From assembly GCF_900156915.1 (NCBI RefSeq), contig NZ_LT732535.1, positions 3,899,968-3,963,967 of the forward strand: 64,000 bases of DNA, given 5' to 3'. Position 1 is the stretch's first letter, and every line of letters begins with the position of its first letter. The notes beneath the pieces were generated by a model that had not been told where the DNA came from, made no database searches, and saw nothing but the letters and a program-made list of their open reading frames with translations. Below, one piece after another: positions 36,367 through 44,173 of this stretch. The position numbers were made by a program, and so were the translations under genes. This DNA comes from Sediminibacillus massiliensis. Its GTDB lineage: Bacteria; Bacillota; Bacilli; Bacillales; Amphibacillaceae.

Positions 36367-37239
36367 ATGCGCGTAACACAAAGTATGCTATTCAATAACA
36401 TGCTGCGCAACCTCAGCAACAGTTACAACAGCATGGGAAAATACATGGACCAGCTGTCGACCGGAAAAAAGATCAACCGTCCTTCCGACGACCCGGTCGT
36501 GGCGATGAAGGGCATGAATTACCGGTCACAGGTGACGGAAATCGAACAGTTCCAACGCAACACGAGCGAAGTGCATAACTGGATGGACAACTCGGACTCG
36601 GCATTGGACAAAGCGACACAAGCATTACAGCGCCTGAGAGAGTTGGCGGTCCAGGCCAGCAATGATACATATGAAGAAGGCCAACGCGAAAATATTGCCA
36701 AAGAAGTCGATCAGCTGCGGGAACACTTGATCGATATCGGCAATACGAAGGTCAATAACAAGTATATTTTTAACGGTACGAAAACAGACATACCGCCTAT
36801 TTCAGAGGGCGGTGTGGTGAATGGTGATTTAGGGGATGAAGTCGTTATTGAGGTTTCGAAAGGGACGAACTTGAAAGCAAACATCGACGCTGGAGCGGTG
36901 TTCGGTAATGATTTATTTGATGATATCGCCGCTTTCTCTACTGCTTTGACGGAAGGACCTGAGGACGGTATCAGATCTGCGATTGCAGATTTGGATGGGC
37001 ATATCGATAACGTTGTTGGTGAACGTGCCGACTTGGGGGCAAGGATGAACAGGTTGGATTTGATTGAAAACCGCTTGGCTGAACAGGAAGTGATTGCTAC
37101 GCAGACGATGTCGGATAATGAAGATGCCGATATGGAAAAGGTGATCATGAACTTGAAAACACAGGAAAGTGTGCATCGTGCTGCGCTTAGTGCTGGTGCG
37201 CAGATTATCCAGCCGACGTTGTTGGACTTTTTAAGGTAA
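36367..37239 (+). CDS. flgL: Flagellar hook-associated protein 3 FlgL
   Basis: Second junction protein, 290 residues, flagellin-like at both ends (MRVTQSMLFNNMLRNLSNSY, then KKINRPSDDPVVAMKGMNYR; C-terminus QTLLDFLR-like). It joins FlgK to the flagellin filament. A dispersed repeat follows and separates it from yviE-fliW-csrA. Confidence 0.95.
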   Translation: MRVTQSMLFNNMLRNLSNSYNSMGKYMDQLSTGKKINRPSDDPVVAMKGMNYRSQVTEIEQFQRNTSEVHNWMDNSDSALDKATQALQRLRELAVQASNDTYEEGQRENIAKEVDQLREHLIDIGNTKVNNKYIFNGTKTDIPPISEGGVVNGDLGDEVVIEVSKGTNLKANIDAGAVFGNDLFDDIAAFSTALTEGPEDGIRSAIADLDGHIDNVVGERADLGARMNRLDLIENRLAEQEVIATQTMSDNEDADMEKVIMNLKTQESVHRAALSAGAQIIQPTLLDFLR

Positions 37240-37269
37240 TGTCTTAAAACTTCTTTTGGAGATGAGTGC

Positions 37270-37393
37270 TAGTCCAGCGCTGCGGAAAAATACTCGCTTT
37301 CCGTGGGGAACGCTTCAGCTTCCTCGGGGAAGAGCACCCCTGCGGGATCTTCAGACTGTTCCATTCCCCCTGGAGTCTCGCATTTTTCCGCAG
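37270..37393 (+). repeat. Dispersed intergenic repeat, copy B
   Basis: Nearly the same 124 bases as copy A at 3413-3535, in the same orientation, with matching complementary ends (ctgcggaaaaat / atttttccgcag). The conservation of two copies 34 kb apart indicates a mobile or recently amplified small element. The rest of the 37240-37679 gap shows no gene. Confidence 0.85.
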
Positions 37394-37679
37394 TTTAGGG
37401 TAGTTTTCTGTACTAGGGTGAGGAAGTACGTTTAAATATTGTGCTATAAAGTTGTAGTTTCCAATTATTTTAATCGGACTCCGACTTTGGTAACATAACA
37501 AAACTTATTTAAGACATGCGTGAGTAACGCTATCGAAGTCCTCTTTAAGCACTATATCTTCCTGTGAAACTCTGAGGACTTAAATTACATCAATATAAAA
37601 AGAACCAAACATAAAGATGAGAGCACTTGTCCTCCGAGCGGGGTGACAAGGCTTTTTACTATTGGAGAGAGGGATGGGT

Positions 37680-38270
37680 ATGGAATTTCCGCAAATACGG
37701 CTGCAGTCTCGTCCGGCTAAAATCGGTTTGGAAATGACTGCTGCCCAATTGACGATGGAACAGCCCAAAGCAGAACAGTCGATCCGGCAGCCAAGGGCTG
37801 AAATGAATATTCAGCGCACTCCGTCAAAGTTGAGCATCGACCAGACCCAGGCATGGGAGGATATGAACATGCGAAGCGTCTTCCGGCTGACAGAGCATGC
37901 GGCCGACTTGGCACGACAGGACTGGTTGGAAGGGATTGCCCGTGTGGCCAGGCAGGGTGACGAATTGATGAAAATAGAGAATAGCGGCAATCCGATTGCA
38001 AGACAAGCGAACGAAAATGGATTCGATGCACCGATGGAATTCAATATCGGCTGGATTCCATCACATGGTGCTGTCAAAATTGATTATCAGCCATCGGAAG
38101 TGAATGTCGACATTAAAGCCCGGAGACCGGTTATTGAAGCGACACCCCAAAAGCCGACAGTCAATTACCAGCCCGGCAGTGTAGATGTGAATTTGGTACA
38201 GCGTGAGGATCTACAAATTGACTTTGAGAACTTAAAGCACCATGGCATAAATTTTGAAATATCTATTTAA
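37680..38270 (+). CDS. yviE: Flagellar-operon protein YviE
   Basis: DUF6470/YviE family protein of 196 residues, always found between flgL and fliW in Bacillus. Function unknown. It contains recurring beta-type phrases such as PKAEQSIRQPRAEMNIQ and PTVNYQPGSVDVNLVQRE. Start at ATG 37680, with gagaggg six bases upstream; ATG 37674 is an alternative. No membrane segments or signal peptide. Confidence 0.88.
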   Translation: MEFPQIRLQSRPAKIGLEMTAAQLTMEQPKAEQSIRQPRAEMNIQRTPSKLSIDQTQAWEDMNMRSVFRLTEHAADLARQDWLEGIARVARQGDELMKIENSGNPIARQANENGFDAPMEFNIGWIPSHGAVKIDYQPSEVNVDIKARRPVIEATPQKPTVNYQPGSVDVNLVQREDLQIDFENLKHHGINFEISI

Positions 38271-38283
38271 AGGATGATTCATC

Positions 38284-38730
38284 ATGAAAATAAATTCGAA
38301 GTTTTTCGGCGAGATAAAGATTAACGAAGACAATATAGTAGACTTTCCACAAGGGTTGCCGGGATTTCCGGATGAGAAGAAATTTACTCTGCTGGACATT
38401 GAAGATAACCCTGCTTTTCAGGTACTGCAATCGACAACTTCTTCCCAGGCAGCTTTTATTGTTGCCAACCCTTATTTGTTTAGGGAAGAATATGCATTTG
38501 ATTTGGATAAGAATATACTGGATACTTTGCGGATCATCTCTGACAAAGAAGTAGCTGTTTATGTGATTTTGTCGATCAAAGATCCGTTTGAACAGTCGAC
38601 GATGAACTTGCAGGCACCTATTATCATGAATCAGACGAAGCAATTAGCGAAGCAATATATCTTGAATGACAGCAATTACTCCATCCGCACTCCGATTATG
38701 GCGCAGACCCCAGTAAAGGGGGAGAAATAA
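38284..38730 (+). CDS. fliW: Flagellar assembly factor FliW
   Basis: Protein of 148 residues that binds either flagellin or CsrA. When flagellin accumulates, FliW is taken up by flagellin and free CsrA blocks hag translation. Motifs: [20 protein letters not shown] and GFPDEKKF. The stop overlaps the csrA start by one base. Confidence 0.95.
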   Translation: MKINSKFFGEIKINEDNIVDFPQGLPGFPDEKKFTLLDIEDNPAFQVLQSTTSSQAAFIVANPYLFREEYAFDLDKNILDTLRIISDKEVAVYVILSIKDPFEQSTMNLQAPIIMNQTKQLAKQYILNDSNYSIRTPIMAQTPVKGEK

Positions 38731-38960
38731 TGCTTGTCCTGACTAGAAAGATAAATGAAGCTATTAAAATTGGCGAAGACATTGAAATCAAAATCCTTTC
38801 GATTGATGGGGAACAAATTAAGCTTGGCATCGAAGCACCGAAACATGTAGACATATACCGAAAAGAGATTTATGTGGATATCCAGCAGGAAAACCAAGGC
38901 GCCGCTCAAGGTTCGGCAGACCTGTTAAATATTTTAAAAAATAATATCAAAAAAGATTAA
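38730..38960 (+). CDS. csrA: Carbon storage / translational regulator CsrA
   Basis: RNA-binding protein of 76 residues ([20 protein letters not shown]). CsrA dimers bind AAGGA or ANGGA motifs. Here the hag leader that follows contains such a motif in a perfect hairpin loop and another over the ribosome site, so the CsrA-FliW-flagellin feedback known from B. subtilis should operate. Confidence 0.95.
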   Translation: MLVLTRKINEAIKIGEDIEIKILSIDGEQIKLGIEAPKHVDIYRKEIYVDIQQENQGAAQGSADLLNILKNNIKKD

Positions 38961-38984
38961 ACATTCGACAGATTCCTCCGATAA
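38958..38984 (+). promoter_or_regulatory. Sigma-D promoter of hag
   Basis: TAAA at 38958-38961, 15-base spacer and TCCGATAA at 38977-38984, one base from the sigma-D -10 consensus GCCGATAA. It overlaps the end of csrA and gives a leader of roughly 90 bases. Confidence 0.88.
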
Positions 38985-39037
38985 TATCTATGTAACCATG
39001 TTACGGAAGGCGGCCGACTTCCATACATAGGTAAAGA

Positions 39038-39070
39038 CCACAAGGATGTGGGACTTATTATCAAGGAGGA
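39038..39070 (+). promoter_or_regulatory. CsrA binding sites in the hag leader
   Basis: CCACA-AGGA-TGTGG (39038-39051) is a perfect five-base-pair hairpin presenting AGGA in its loop, the ideal CsrA target. A second site, AAGGAGGA at 39063-39070, is the ribosome binding site itself. The pair matches the arrangement described for the B. subtilis hag leader. Confidence 0.82.
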
Positions 39071-39078
39071 ATTTTATA

Positions 39079-41039
39079 ATGAGAATTAATCACAATATTG
39101 CGGCGTTGAATACGTATCGTCAGTTGGGTGCGGCAAATAATGGTCAACAAGCTTCAATGGAAAAACTTTCTTCAGGTCTTCGTATTAACAGTGCAAAAGA
39201 TGATGCAGCAGGTCTTGCCATTTCTGAAAAAATGCGTGGACAAATTCGTGGACTAGATCAAGCTTCTTCGAATGCTCAAGATGCTAATTCAATGATTCAA
39301 ACAGCTGAAGGGGCTTTAAGTGAAACAACAGATATACTCCAACGTATGCGTGAACTAGCAGTTCAAGCTTCAAATGATACAAATACAACTTCTGATCGTG
39401 AGGAAATTCAAAAAGAAGTTAACCAATTAACTTCTGAAATAAACCGTATTGGAAATACTACTGAATTCAATACACAAAAACTATTAAACGGTTCAAAAGA
39501 CTCTAGCAGTACTGGGACTGCACCAGATCAAGAAGCTGTTGGAGGATTAACTTTTGATTTTTCAGCAACATCTGCGTTAAATGGCTATACGTTGGAATTA
39601 GGAACTGTTGATGATGATACTGCGGAAACTGCTTCTATTGATACAACTAACAAAAAGATTGTAATTAATGGAGACTTCGATGATACTGATACTAACGGTA
39701 CTTTCTCAGCTGCATCTGATATTAAAGATGCAATCGAAACAGCTCTTACTTCTGAAGGTGGAGACTTTGCAGGTGTTACTGTAACTGTAGGTGGAACAGC
39801 TACTTCTACAGCTACTGGAAGTGCATCTGGTGCTTTAGCAGGTGGTACTGATGCAGGTACATCCCTTCAATTCCAAATCGGTGCAAATGAAAACCAAAGC
39901 TTAACCCTAGATATCTCTGATATGAGAGCAGAAAATTTAGGGATTACAAGAGCAGGTAATGATGCTAAATTTGGTGTTACAGATGGTACAAATAATACTA
40001 TTAAGGAAATGGCTCTTGATGTAACATCACATACTAGTGCTGCAGATGCTGTAACAAAAATTCAAAGTGCTATTGATGCAGTTTCAGCAGAACGTTCTAA
40101 ATTAGGTGCAACTCAAAACCGTTTAGACCACACTATCAACAACTTAAGCACATCATCTGAAAACTTAACTGCTGCTGAATCTCGTATTCGTGACGTAGAT
40201 TATGCTTTAGCTGCTTAAGCAGTATTAAGCACAGTCGTCCTAGCTGGTAACGGTTAGCGATAATTATCGGGTGAATTGCTGGAAACCCCTGATAGCTTTT
40301 CTTACCACAACGTAGTTGGGAACAACAAGCGTGATGGTTCAAAAAAAGAAAAGATTGGGCAATCAGCAGCCAAGCTTCTGTGCGGAAACGCTGGAGAAGG
40401 TTCAACGACTAGGATAAACCATCTAAAGCAAAAGCTATGATGATGAAATCCATAGGTGAAGCAATATATCATCGTATTGTGAATCCGAAGTGCCCGACCC
40501 CTTATTAATACATAAGGGTGAAGATATAGTCTAGTCATTTATGAAAGTAAATGTTCGCACGATGGCGAAAGAAATGATGAACCAAACTAAGAATTCTATT
40601 CTTGCACAAGCATCTCAAGCAATGTTGGCTCAATCTCAACAATTACCGCAGGGAGTACTACAACTTCTACGGTAATGATTGAAAGGGCGTCTTATCCAGC
40701 AATGGGTAAGAGTATTACTGGGTGAATTGCTGGAACTTCCCAAAGCTCTCTCAACCACAACGTAGCTGGAAACGGCAAGCGTGAAGGTCAGAAAATGATA
40801 GAGATATATGGATAATCAGCAGCCAAGCTCCTGTGCGGAAACGCTGGAGAAGGTTCAACGACTAGAGAATACGGTCTTAGGGAAACTATGATTATGAATC
40901 TCGTAGGATGTATAAACATTCGAAGTGCCCAGCTCCATGAAACACATGGATGAAGATATAGTCTATTCTATGATCGAAAGACATAGCGGCAAAGCAAGCC
41001 AATCAACAACCACAAGGAGTACTTCAGTTACTTCGATAA
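39079..41039 (+). CDS. hag: Major flagellin Hag, interrupted by two group I introns
   Basis: Flagellin built from three exons: 39079-40200 (374 codons), 40562-40630 (23 codons) and 40995-41039 (14 codons plus stop), all joined between whole codons to give 411 residues. The N-terminus is MRINHNIAALNTYRQLGAAN and the joined C-terminus reads RDVD-MAKEMMNQTK...AMLA-QANQQPQGVLQLLR, a standard flagellin end that exists only after splicing. The middle (about residues 145-320) is a Thr/Gly/Ala-rich variable domain. ATG 39079 follows aaggagga. Without splicing of intron 1 the protein stops early with YALAA. Transcribed by sigma-D and controlled by CsrA. Exon boundaries are predicted from intron structure and flagellin homology. 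Confidence 0.9.
40201..40218 (+). other. Intron 1-encoded C-terminal tail YALAA and stop
   Basis: In the exon 1 frame the first bases of intron 1 read Tyr-Ala-Leu-Ala-Ala-stop. YALAA is the exact end of the E. coli tmRNA tag (ENYALAA), and ALAA ends the B. subtilis tag, both recognised by ClpXP. The codons form part of the P1 stem and loop, so unspliced mRNA would give flagellin lacking its C-terminal D0 helix but bearing a tag-like end. Its function as a degron is inferred. Confidence 0.8.
40201..40561 (+). ncRNA. Group I self-splicing intron 1 in hag
   Basis: About 361 bases between RDVD and MAKEMM of flagellin. Core elements are canonical: P-like aattgctggaaac near 40274, Q aatcagcagccaagc at 40361-40375, R ggttcaacgactag near 40399-40412, S aagatatagtct at 40521-40532. 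P1 can form between 40198-40207 (gat|tatgctt) and 40227-40236 (aagcacagtc) with nine of ten positions paired and a U.G wobble exactly at base 40200. A P9 hairpin catttatgaaagtaaatg lies eight bases before the terminal G (40561). No endonuclease frame is inside. The layout suggests subgroup IA, which I cannot verify here. Confidence 0.92.
40631..40675 (+). other. Intron 2-encoded substitute flagellin C-terminus
   Basis: Continuing in frame from exon 2, intron 2 encodes QSQQLPQGVLQLLR and a stop. Exon 3 encodes QANQQPQGVLQLLR. Both are 14 residues, with 11 identical, yet codons for shared residues differ (for example cta/ctt, caa/cag, cgg/cga). A 7-bp hairpin attaccg/cggtaat encloses most of this stretch. 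Retention of intron 2 would therefore still yield a complete flagellin. Confidence 0.88.
40631..40994 (+). ncRNA. Group I self-splicing intron 2 in hag
   Basis: About 364 bases between AMLA and QANQQPQG. Core elements: gaattgctgg near 40723, Q aatcagcagccaagc at 40814-40828, R ggttcaacgacta near 40852-40864, S aagatatagtct at 40953-40964. P1 pairs gctc (40628-40631) with gggc (40685-40688), putting the U.G wobble at base 40630. A P9 hairpin ctatg/catag is followed by eight bases ending in G 40994, the same spacing as in intron 1. The core is clearly related to intron 1, so one probably arose from the other. The first 45 bases encode a substitute flagellin C-terminus. Confidence 0.9.
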
Positions 41040-41049
41040 TATTCAAATT

Positions 41050-41082
41050 AAAGAGATCCCTGAATCGGGGTCTCTTTTGTTT
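41050..41082 (+). terminator. Terminator of hag
   Basis: AGAGATCCC / GGGGTCTCT stem with a TTTTGTTTT tail, 11 bases after the exon 3 stop. Confidence 0.9.
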
Positions 41083-42122
41083 TATAGTAAATTTTTCTTC
41101 TTTAACTCTTTCACCTTGTAGACAATTGACCAATAACTTCTTCCTAAACGTTCAGCAATTACCTGGTTCTTCAACCTCTGTCTTTTCAGTTCAACAATCA
41201 AACTGATTTCTTCTTGAGTGTATGGTTTATTTCGATTGGAAGAACTTAACTTAACAGTTACATCATGTCCGAATCTATGCTTGATCCTATCGATTTGGCT
41301 ATCTAATTATTCGGTTAAACTCAATTTATATTTCATTGCATTTATGCAAGCTACAGATGGGTCCAAACAGTTTAAGAAGTCTATAACTTCTTTTTCTTTA
41401 TTGATTTTAAGGAGCGATCCTTTTCCATCCGGATGACCAGAAACGACAAAGTTTGTTTTGAAGGTATTGTTTAAATGGAAGGCAAGTAAATGATTCTCTT
41501 CTGAAGAAAAGTTTAAAGTATATAAAATGATACTTGGATGGCAATATACAGTATGTTTAGATTAATTATATTTATAGGATAATACTAAACTGCCATCATC
41601 CAGGGTAGTTAAAAAGATGGGATGTGTACACTTGGTTAGTAATTTGAGAGATAGAATTTTTTCATCGTTTTCATAAAGTAGAGGATACAAATCAGTGAAG
41701 TAGGGATGGCTTATTGAATTAAGAAAAGTGCCGTTTAAGGAAAAACCTAAATCTTCGAGTTGCGACAGTTTCCATTGTCGATATTCTAATTGCCGATTTC
41801 CGAAATGTTCTTGATAATAAAAATTTTTACTTCGTTTTGCACCTTTGCTAATATAGCCGTCGCCAAGTAAACTACCAAGAAGAATCTGTTCTTGAAAATA
41901 AGAAGGATTAAAGTCAGGTATATTGCTCAAGTACCAGTTTCTTCGTTTGTTTACAAGTTCCGTTTTTAGGCTTTTTAAGTATGATGAAGACTTTCTTATG
42001 TTATGCTTTTTTGCTATTGTTCTCACTTGATAAGTACTTATGTTTAAATGTTTTGCCACTTTATTTGTAGCGGTGTTAGGAAAGTGTTTCCGAATATAAG
42101 AAATGACCTCTCTATTATCCAT
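41082..42122 (-). pseudogene. LAGLIDADG homing endonuclease, interrupted by two stop codons
   Basis: On the minus strand one continuous frame of 347 codons is broken by in-frame TAA codons at 41562-41564 and 41307-41309. The first part (186 codons) has a helix-turn-helix start (TNKVAKHLNISTYQVRTIAK) and the LAGLIDADG motif LLGSLLGDGYIS at residues 81-92, then LTTLDDGSLVLSY as a probable second motif. The last part carries a Myb/HTH-like segment (YTQEEISLIVELKRQRLKNQ). The frame is otherwise intact, so the decay is recent. It lies next to the intron-bearing hag gene but outside the introns and in opposite orientation. I infer it once helped the introns spread. Confidence 0.85.
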
Positions 42123-42480
42123 AGTCCACCTCTTTGATAAGAATGTATGTTCGTATATTAAATTATATCTCAGAAGTGAAATTTACTCAACAAACAATGC
42201 AATTTGCATTCCTTAGCTACCTTCACAACTATTCTTAAACCGTTATTAATGACAGGACTGTAATATGTAACGAATGGTATTAATGTCTGTCTCTACCCCA
42301 AAAAACTCAAATCTTATCGGAAAAGTTAGGAAGAATACTAGAGTGTAGAAATAATATGCTATTATCTAAAACATTGCGGAAAAGCAAATTCACCGAAAGG
42401 AACACACCTTACAGTACAACTTTACATTTATATTTTTCATCCGATAAAAGAAGAGAAAAACAAATTTAGTAGGTGTGAAG
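42123..42480. other. Intergenic region between endonuclease remnant and second flagellin
   Basis: About 350 AT-rich bases. Only the sigma-D-like -10 element near 42440 was recognised; no gene is seen. Confidence 0.5.
42421..42447 (+). promoter_or_regulatory. Possible sigma-D promoter of the second flagellin gene
   Basis: TCCGATAA at 42440-42447 is the same -10 octamer as in the hag promoter. The -35 region at the 15-base spacing is TTTA rather than TAAA, so the promoter may be weaker. Confidence 0.5.
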
Positions 42481-43716
42481 ATGATTATAAATCATAATAT
42501 ACCAGCGCTTAACAATCTACATAACTTGAATAAAAATTCTAAAAAAGCATCGCAAAGTGTGGAAAAATTATCTTCCGGATTAAGAATAAATAAAGCGGCC
42601 GATGATGCTGCAGGTCTAGCGATTTCTGAGAAGATGAGAGCACAGATAAGGGGGATGGATCAGGCTTCACGCAATGTACAGGATGGAATTTCATTAATAC
42701 AAACAGCTGAAGCCGGCTTGGCTCAAATTACAAATCCTCCAATTCAGAGAATGAGAGAACTGGTTATTCAGGCTGCAAATGATACGCTGACAACAGAAGA
42801 TAGAAAATACATACAAGAGGAAATAGAGCAGATAAAAAGCTCTATTGATAACATTGCGAAAAATACAAAGTTTAATGATATTCCATTATTATCGGTTCAA
42901 TCTAATAGTGTGGAAGTTTTAACTAGTAGTAACTCCTTTGGCGGGACAAGAGTAGAAGTTTCCACTTTAATTGGGGCTTCACCAGAAGAAACAGCTGATA
43001 ATATTATGGAAAATTTCACCAAACTTAAGAACGGTGAAATAGGCAATGATTCAACGCAGGCTATTGCTGAGGAATGGGTTTTGTCTAAACCTGCTGATAA
43101 CCAAATCAAGCTGGAAAACACCATGGGAGATGGATATTTTTTAGTAAACAATAGTACCGATGGGGATATAACATACTCAGGAAACTGGAGCAACAGCTTT
43201 ACCATCAATCGAGTTCCTGGTGGATCAGCTCAAGATTATTTTGGAGCTGCTGAAATTGTGGACAATTCAGGCGCAAGTAATATAAGGGATGACTTACTAT
43301 TTAGCTTCCATTCGCCGGAAAGAAATTCTATACAACTACAAATCGGTGCTAATCAAAGCGATAACCTAAAGGTCGATGTCCACGATGTCAGTACGTTCTC
43401 ATTAGGGATTGAGGACATTTCTGTTTTAACAAGGGAAGATGCGGAAAATGCGATTACGACAATTGACGATGCCCTTCATAAAGTAACCTCAGAAAGGACA
43501 CGGTTCGGTTCTATTCAAAATCGATTGGAATACACAAGTGAAAACATTGCAGTTTCTAAGGAAAACTTAACATCTGCAGAATCGCGTATTAGGGATGTGG
43601 ACGTGGCAAAAGAAATTATGAGGCAGGCAAAGACTTCTATTCTCACTCAGACATCCCAAGCAATGCTGGCTCAGGCAAACCAAAGAACGGAAAGTGTTTT
43701 GCAATTATTAAGTTAA
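42481..43716 (+). CDS. Second flagellin, intron-free
   Basis: Flagellin of 411 residues, the same length as spliced Hag. Conserved N-terminus (MIINHNIPALNNLHNLNKNS, then KLSSGLRINKAADDAAGLAI) and C-terminus (ESRIRDVDVAKEIMRQAKTS, ending ESVLQLLS). The central domain differs from Hag. The C-terminal coding region, where both hag introns sit, is uninterrupted. One oddity is TNPPIQRMREL where most flagellins read ...ILQRMREL. The start ATG 42481 is five bases after aggtg. It could serve as a minor filament component or as a backup when Hag splicing fails; this is inference. Confidence 0.92.
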   Translation: MIINHNIPALNNLHNLNKNSKKASQSVEKLSSGLRINKAADDAAGLAISEKMRAQIRGMDQASRNVQDGISLIQTAEAGLAQITNPPIQRMRELVIQAANDTLTTEDRKYIQEEIEQIKSSIDNIAKNTKFNDIPLLSVQSNSVEVLTSSNSFGGTRVEVSTLIGASPEETADNIMENFTKLKNGEIGNDSTQAIAEEWVLSKPADNQIKLENTMGDGYFLVNNSTDGDITYSGNWSNSFTINRVPGGSAQDYFGAAEIVDNSGASNIRDDLLFSFHSPERNSIQLQIGANQSDNLKVDVHDVSTFSLGIEDISVLTREDAENAITTIDDALHKVTSERTRFGSIQNRLEYTSENIAVSKENLTSAESRIRDVDVAKEIMRQAKTSILTQTSQAMLAQANQRTESVLQLLS

Positions 43717-43823
43717 CCTTCATTTCCACTCTTTTCAAGCCGATATAAACGGCAACTGCATTTGTGTATTCTACCTGACTCAATTGTAGTTTTTCATTAC
43801 ATAGAAAAAAGGGGGAATGATGA

Positions 43824-44024
43824 ATGGATATCGCCGCATTATCTATGGCACTAAGTCAATCGAGTGTTCGCCAGGATGCAAACTTGTCTCTTATGAACAA
43901 GGTAATGGACCAGGCAGAACACAAGAGTCAAGGAATGATTGATATGATGCAACACTCAAGTGTGAAAGCCATGCAGCAAGCTGCACAACCACATTTAGGT
44001 GCTTCGATTGATATAAAAGGATAA
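43824..44024 (+). CDS. YjfB-like putative motility protein
   Basis: Small protein of 66 residues (MDIAALSMALSQSSVRQDAN) that matches the YjfB family, predicted from sigma-D control to be motility linked. A GCCGATAT octamer at 43739-43746 upstream is a possible sigma-D -10 box, but a matching -35 is not clear. Ribosome site aagggggaa. A terminator follows at once. Confidence 0.82.
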   Translation: MDIAALSMALSQSSVRQDANLSLMNKVMDQAEHKSQGMIDMMQHSSVKAMQQAAQPHLGASIDIKG

Positions 44025-44044
44025 AAAACTAAATGTCTTAACAG

Positions 44045-44077
44045 AAACCTGCTCTATAAAAAGAGTAGGTTTTTTTA
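44045..44077 (+). terminator. Terminator after the YjfB-like gene
   Basis: ACCTGCTCT / AGAGTAGGT stem with an A-rich loop and seven T residues. It separates the flagellar genes from the dynamin operon. Confidence 0.9.
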
Positions 44078-44173
44078 CTGTACTTATCCCTATTTTACTA
44101 AATAAACTTAACATTCTGACCGATATAATAGGAGAATAGTCACGAGGGAGGGCTTGTCATTTGGAAAGATAAT

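Noticed and set aside
39046-40218. hag as a simple 390-codon gene ending in YALAA
   Set aside because: The product would lack the conserved flagellin C-terminal helix, which is encoded intact at 40562-40630 and 40995-41039 beyond two group I introns; the start at 39046 also precedes the ribosome site at 39063-39070.
40925-41206. Open frame of 93 codons after intron 2
   Set aside because: It runs through the intron end, exon 3 in the wrong frame and the hag terminator.
41218-41436. Plus-strand 72-codon frame
   Set aside because: Antisense to the homing endonuclease remnant, whose frame is recognisable on the minus strand.
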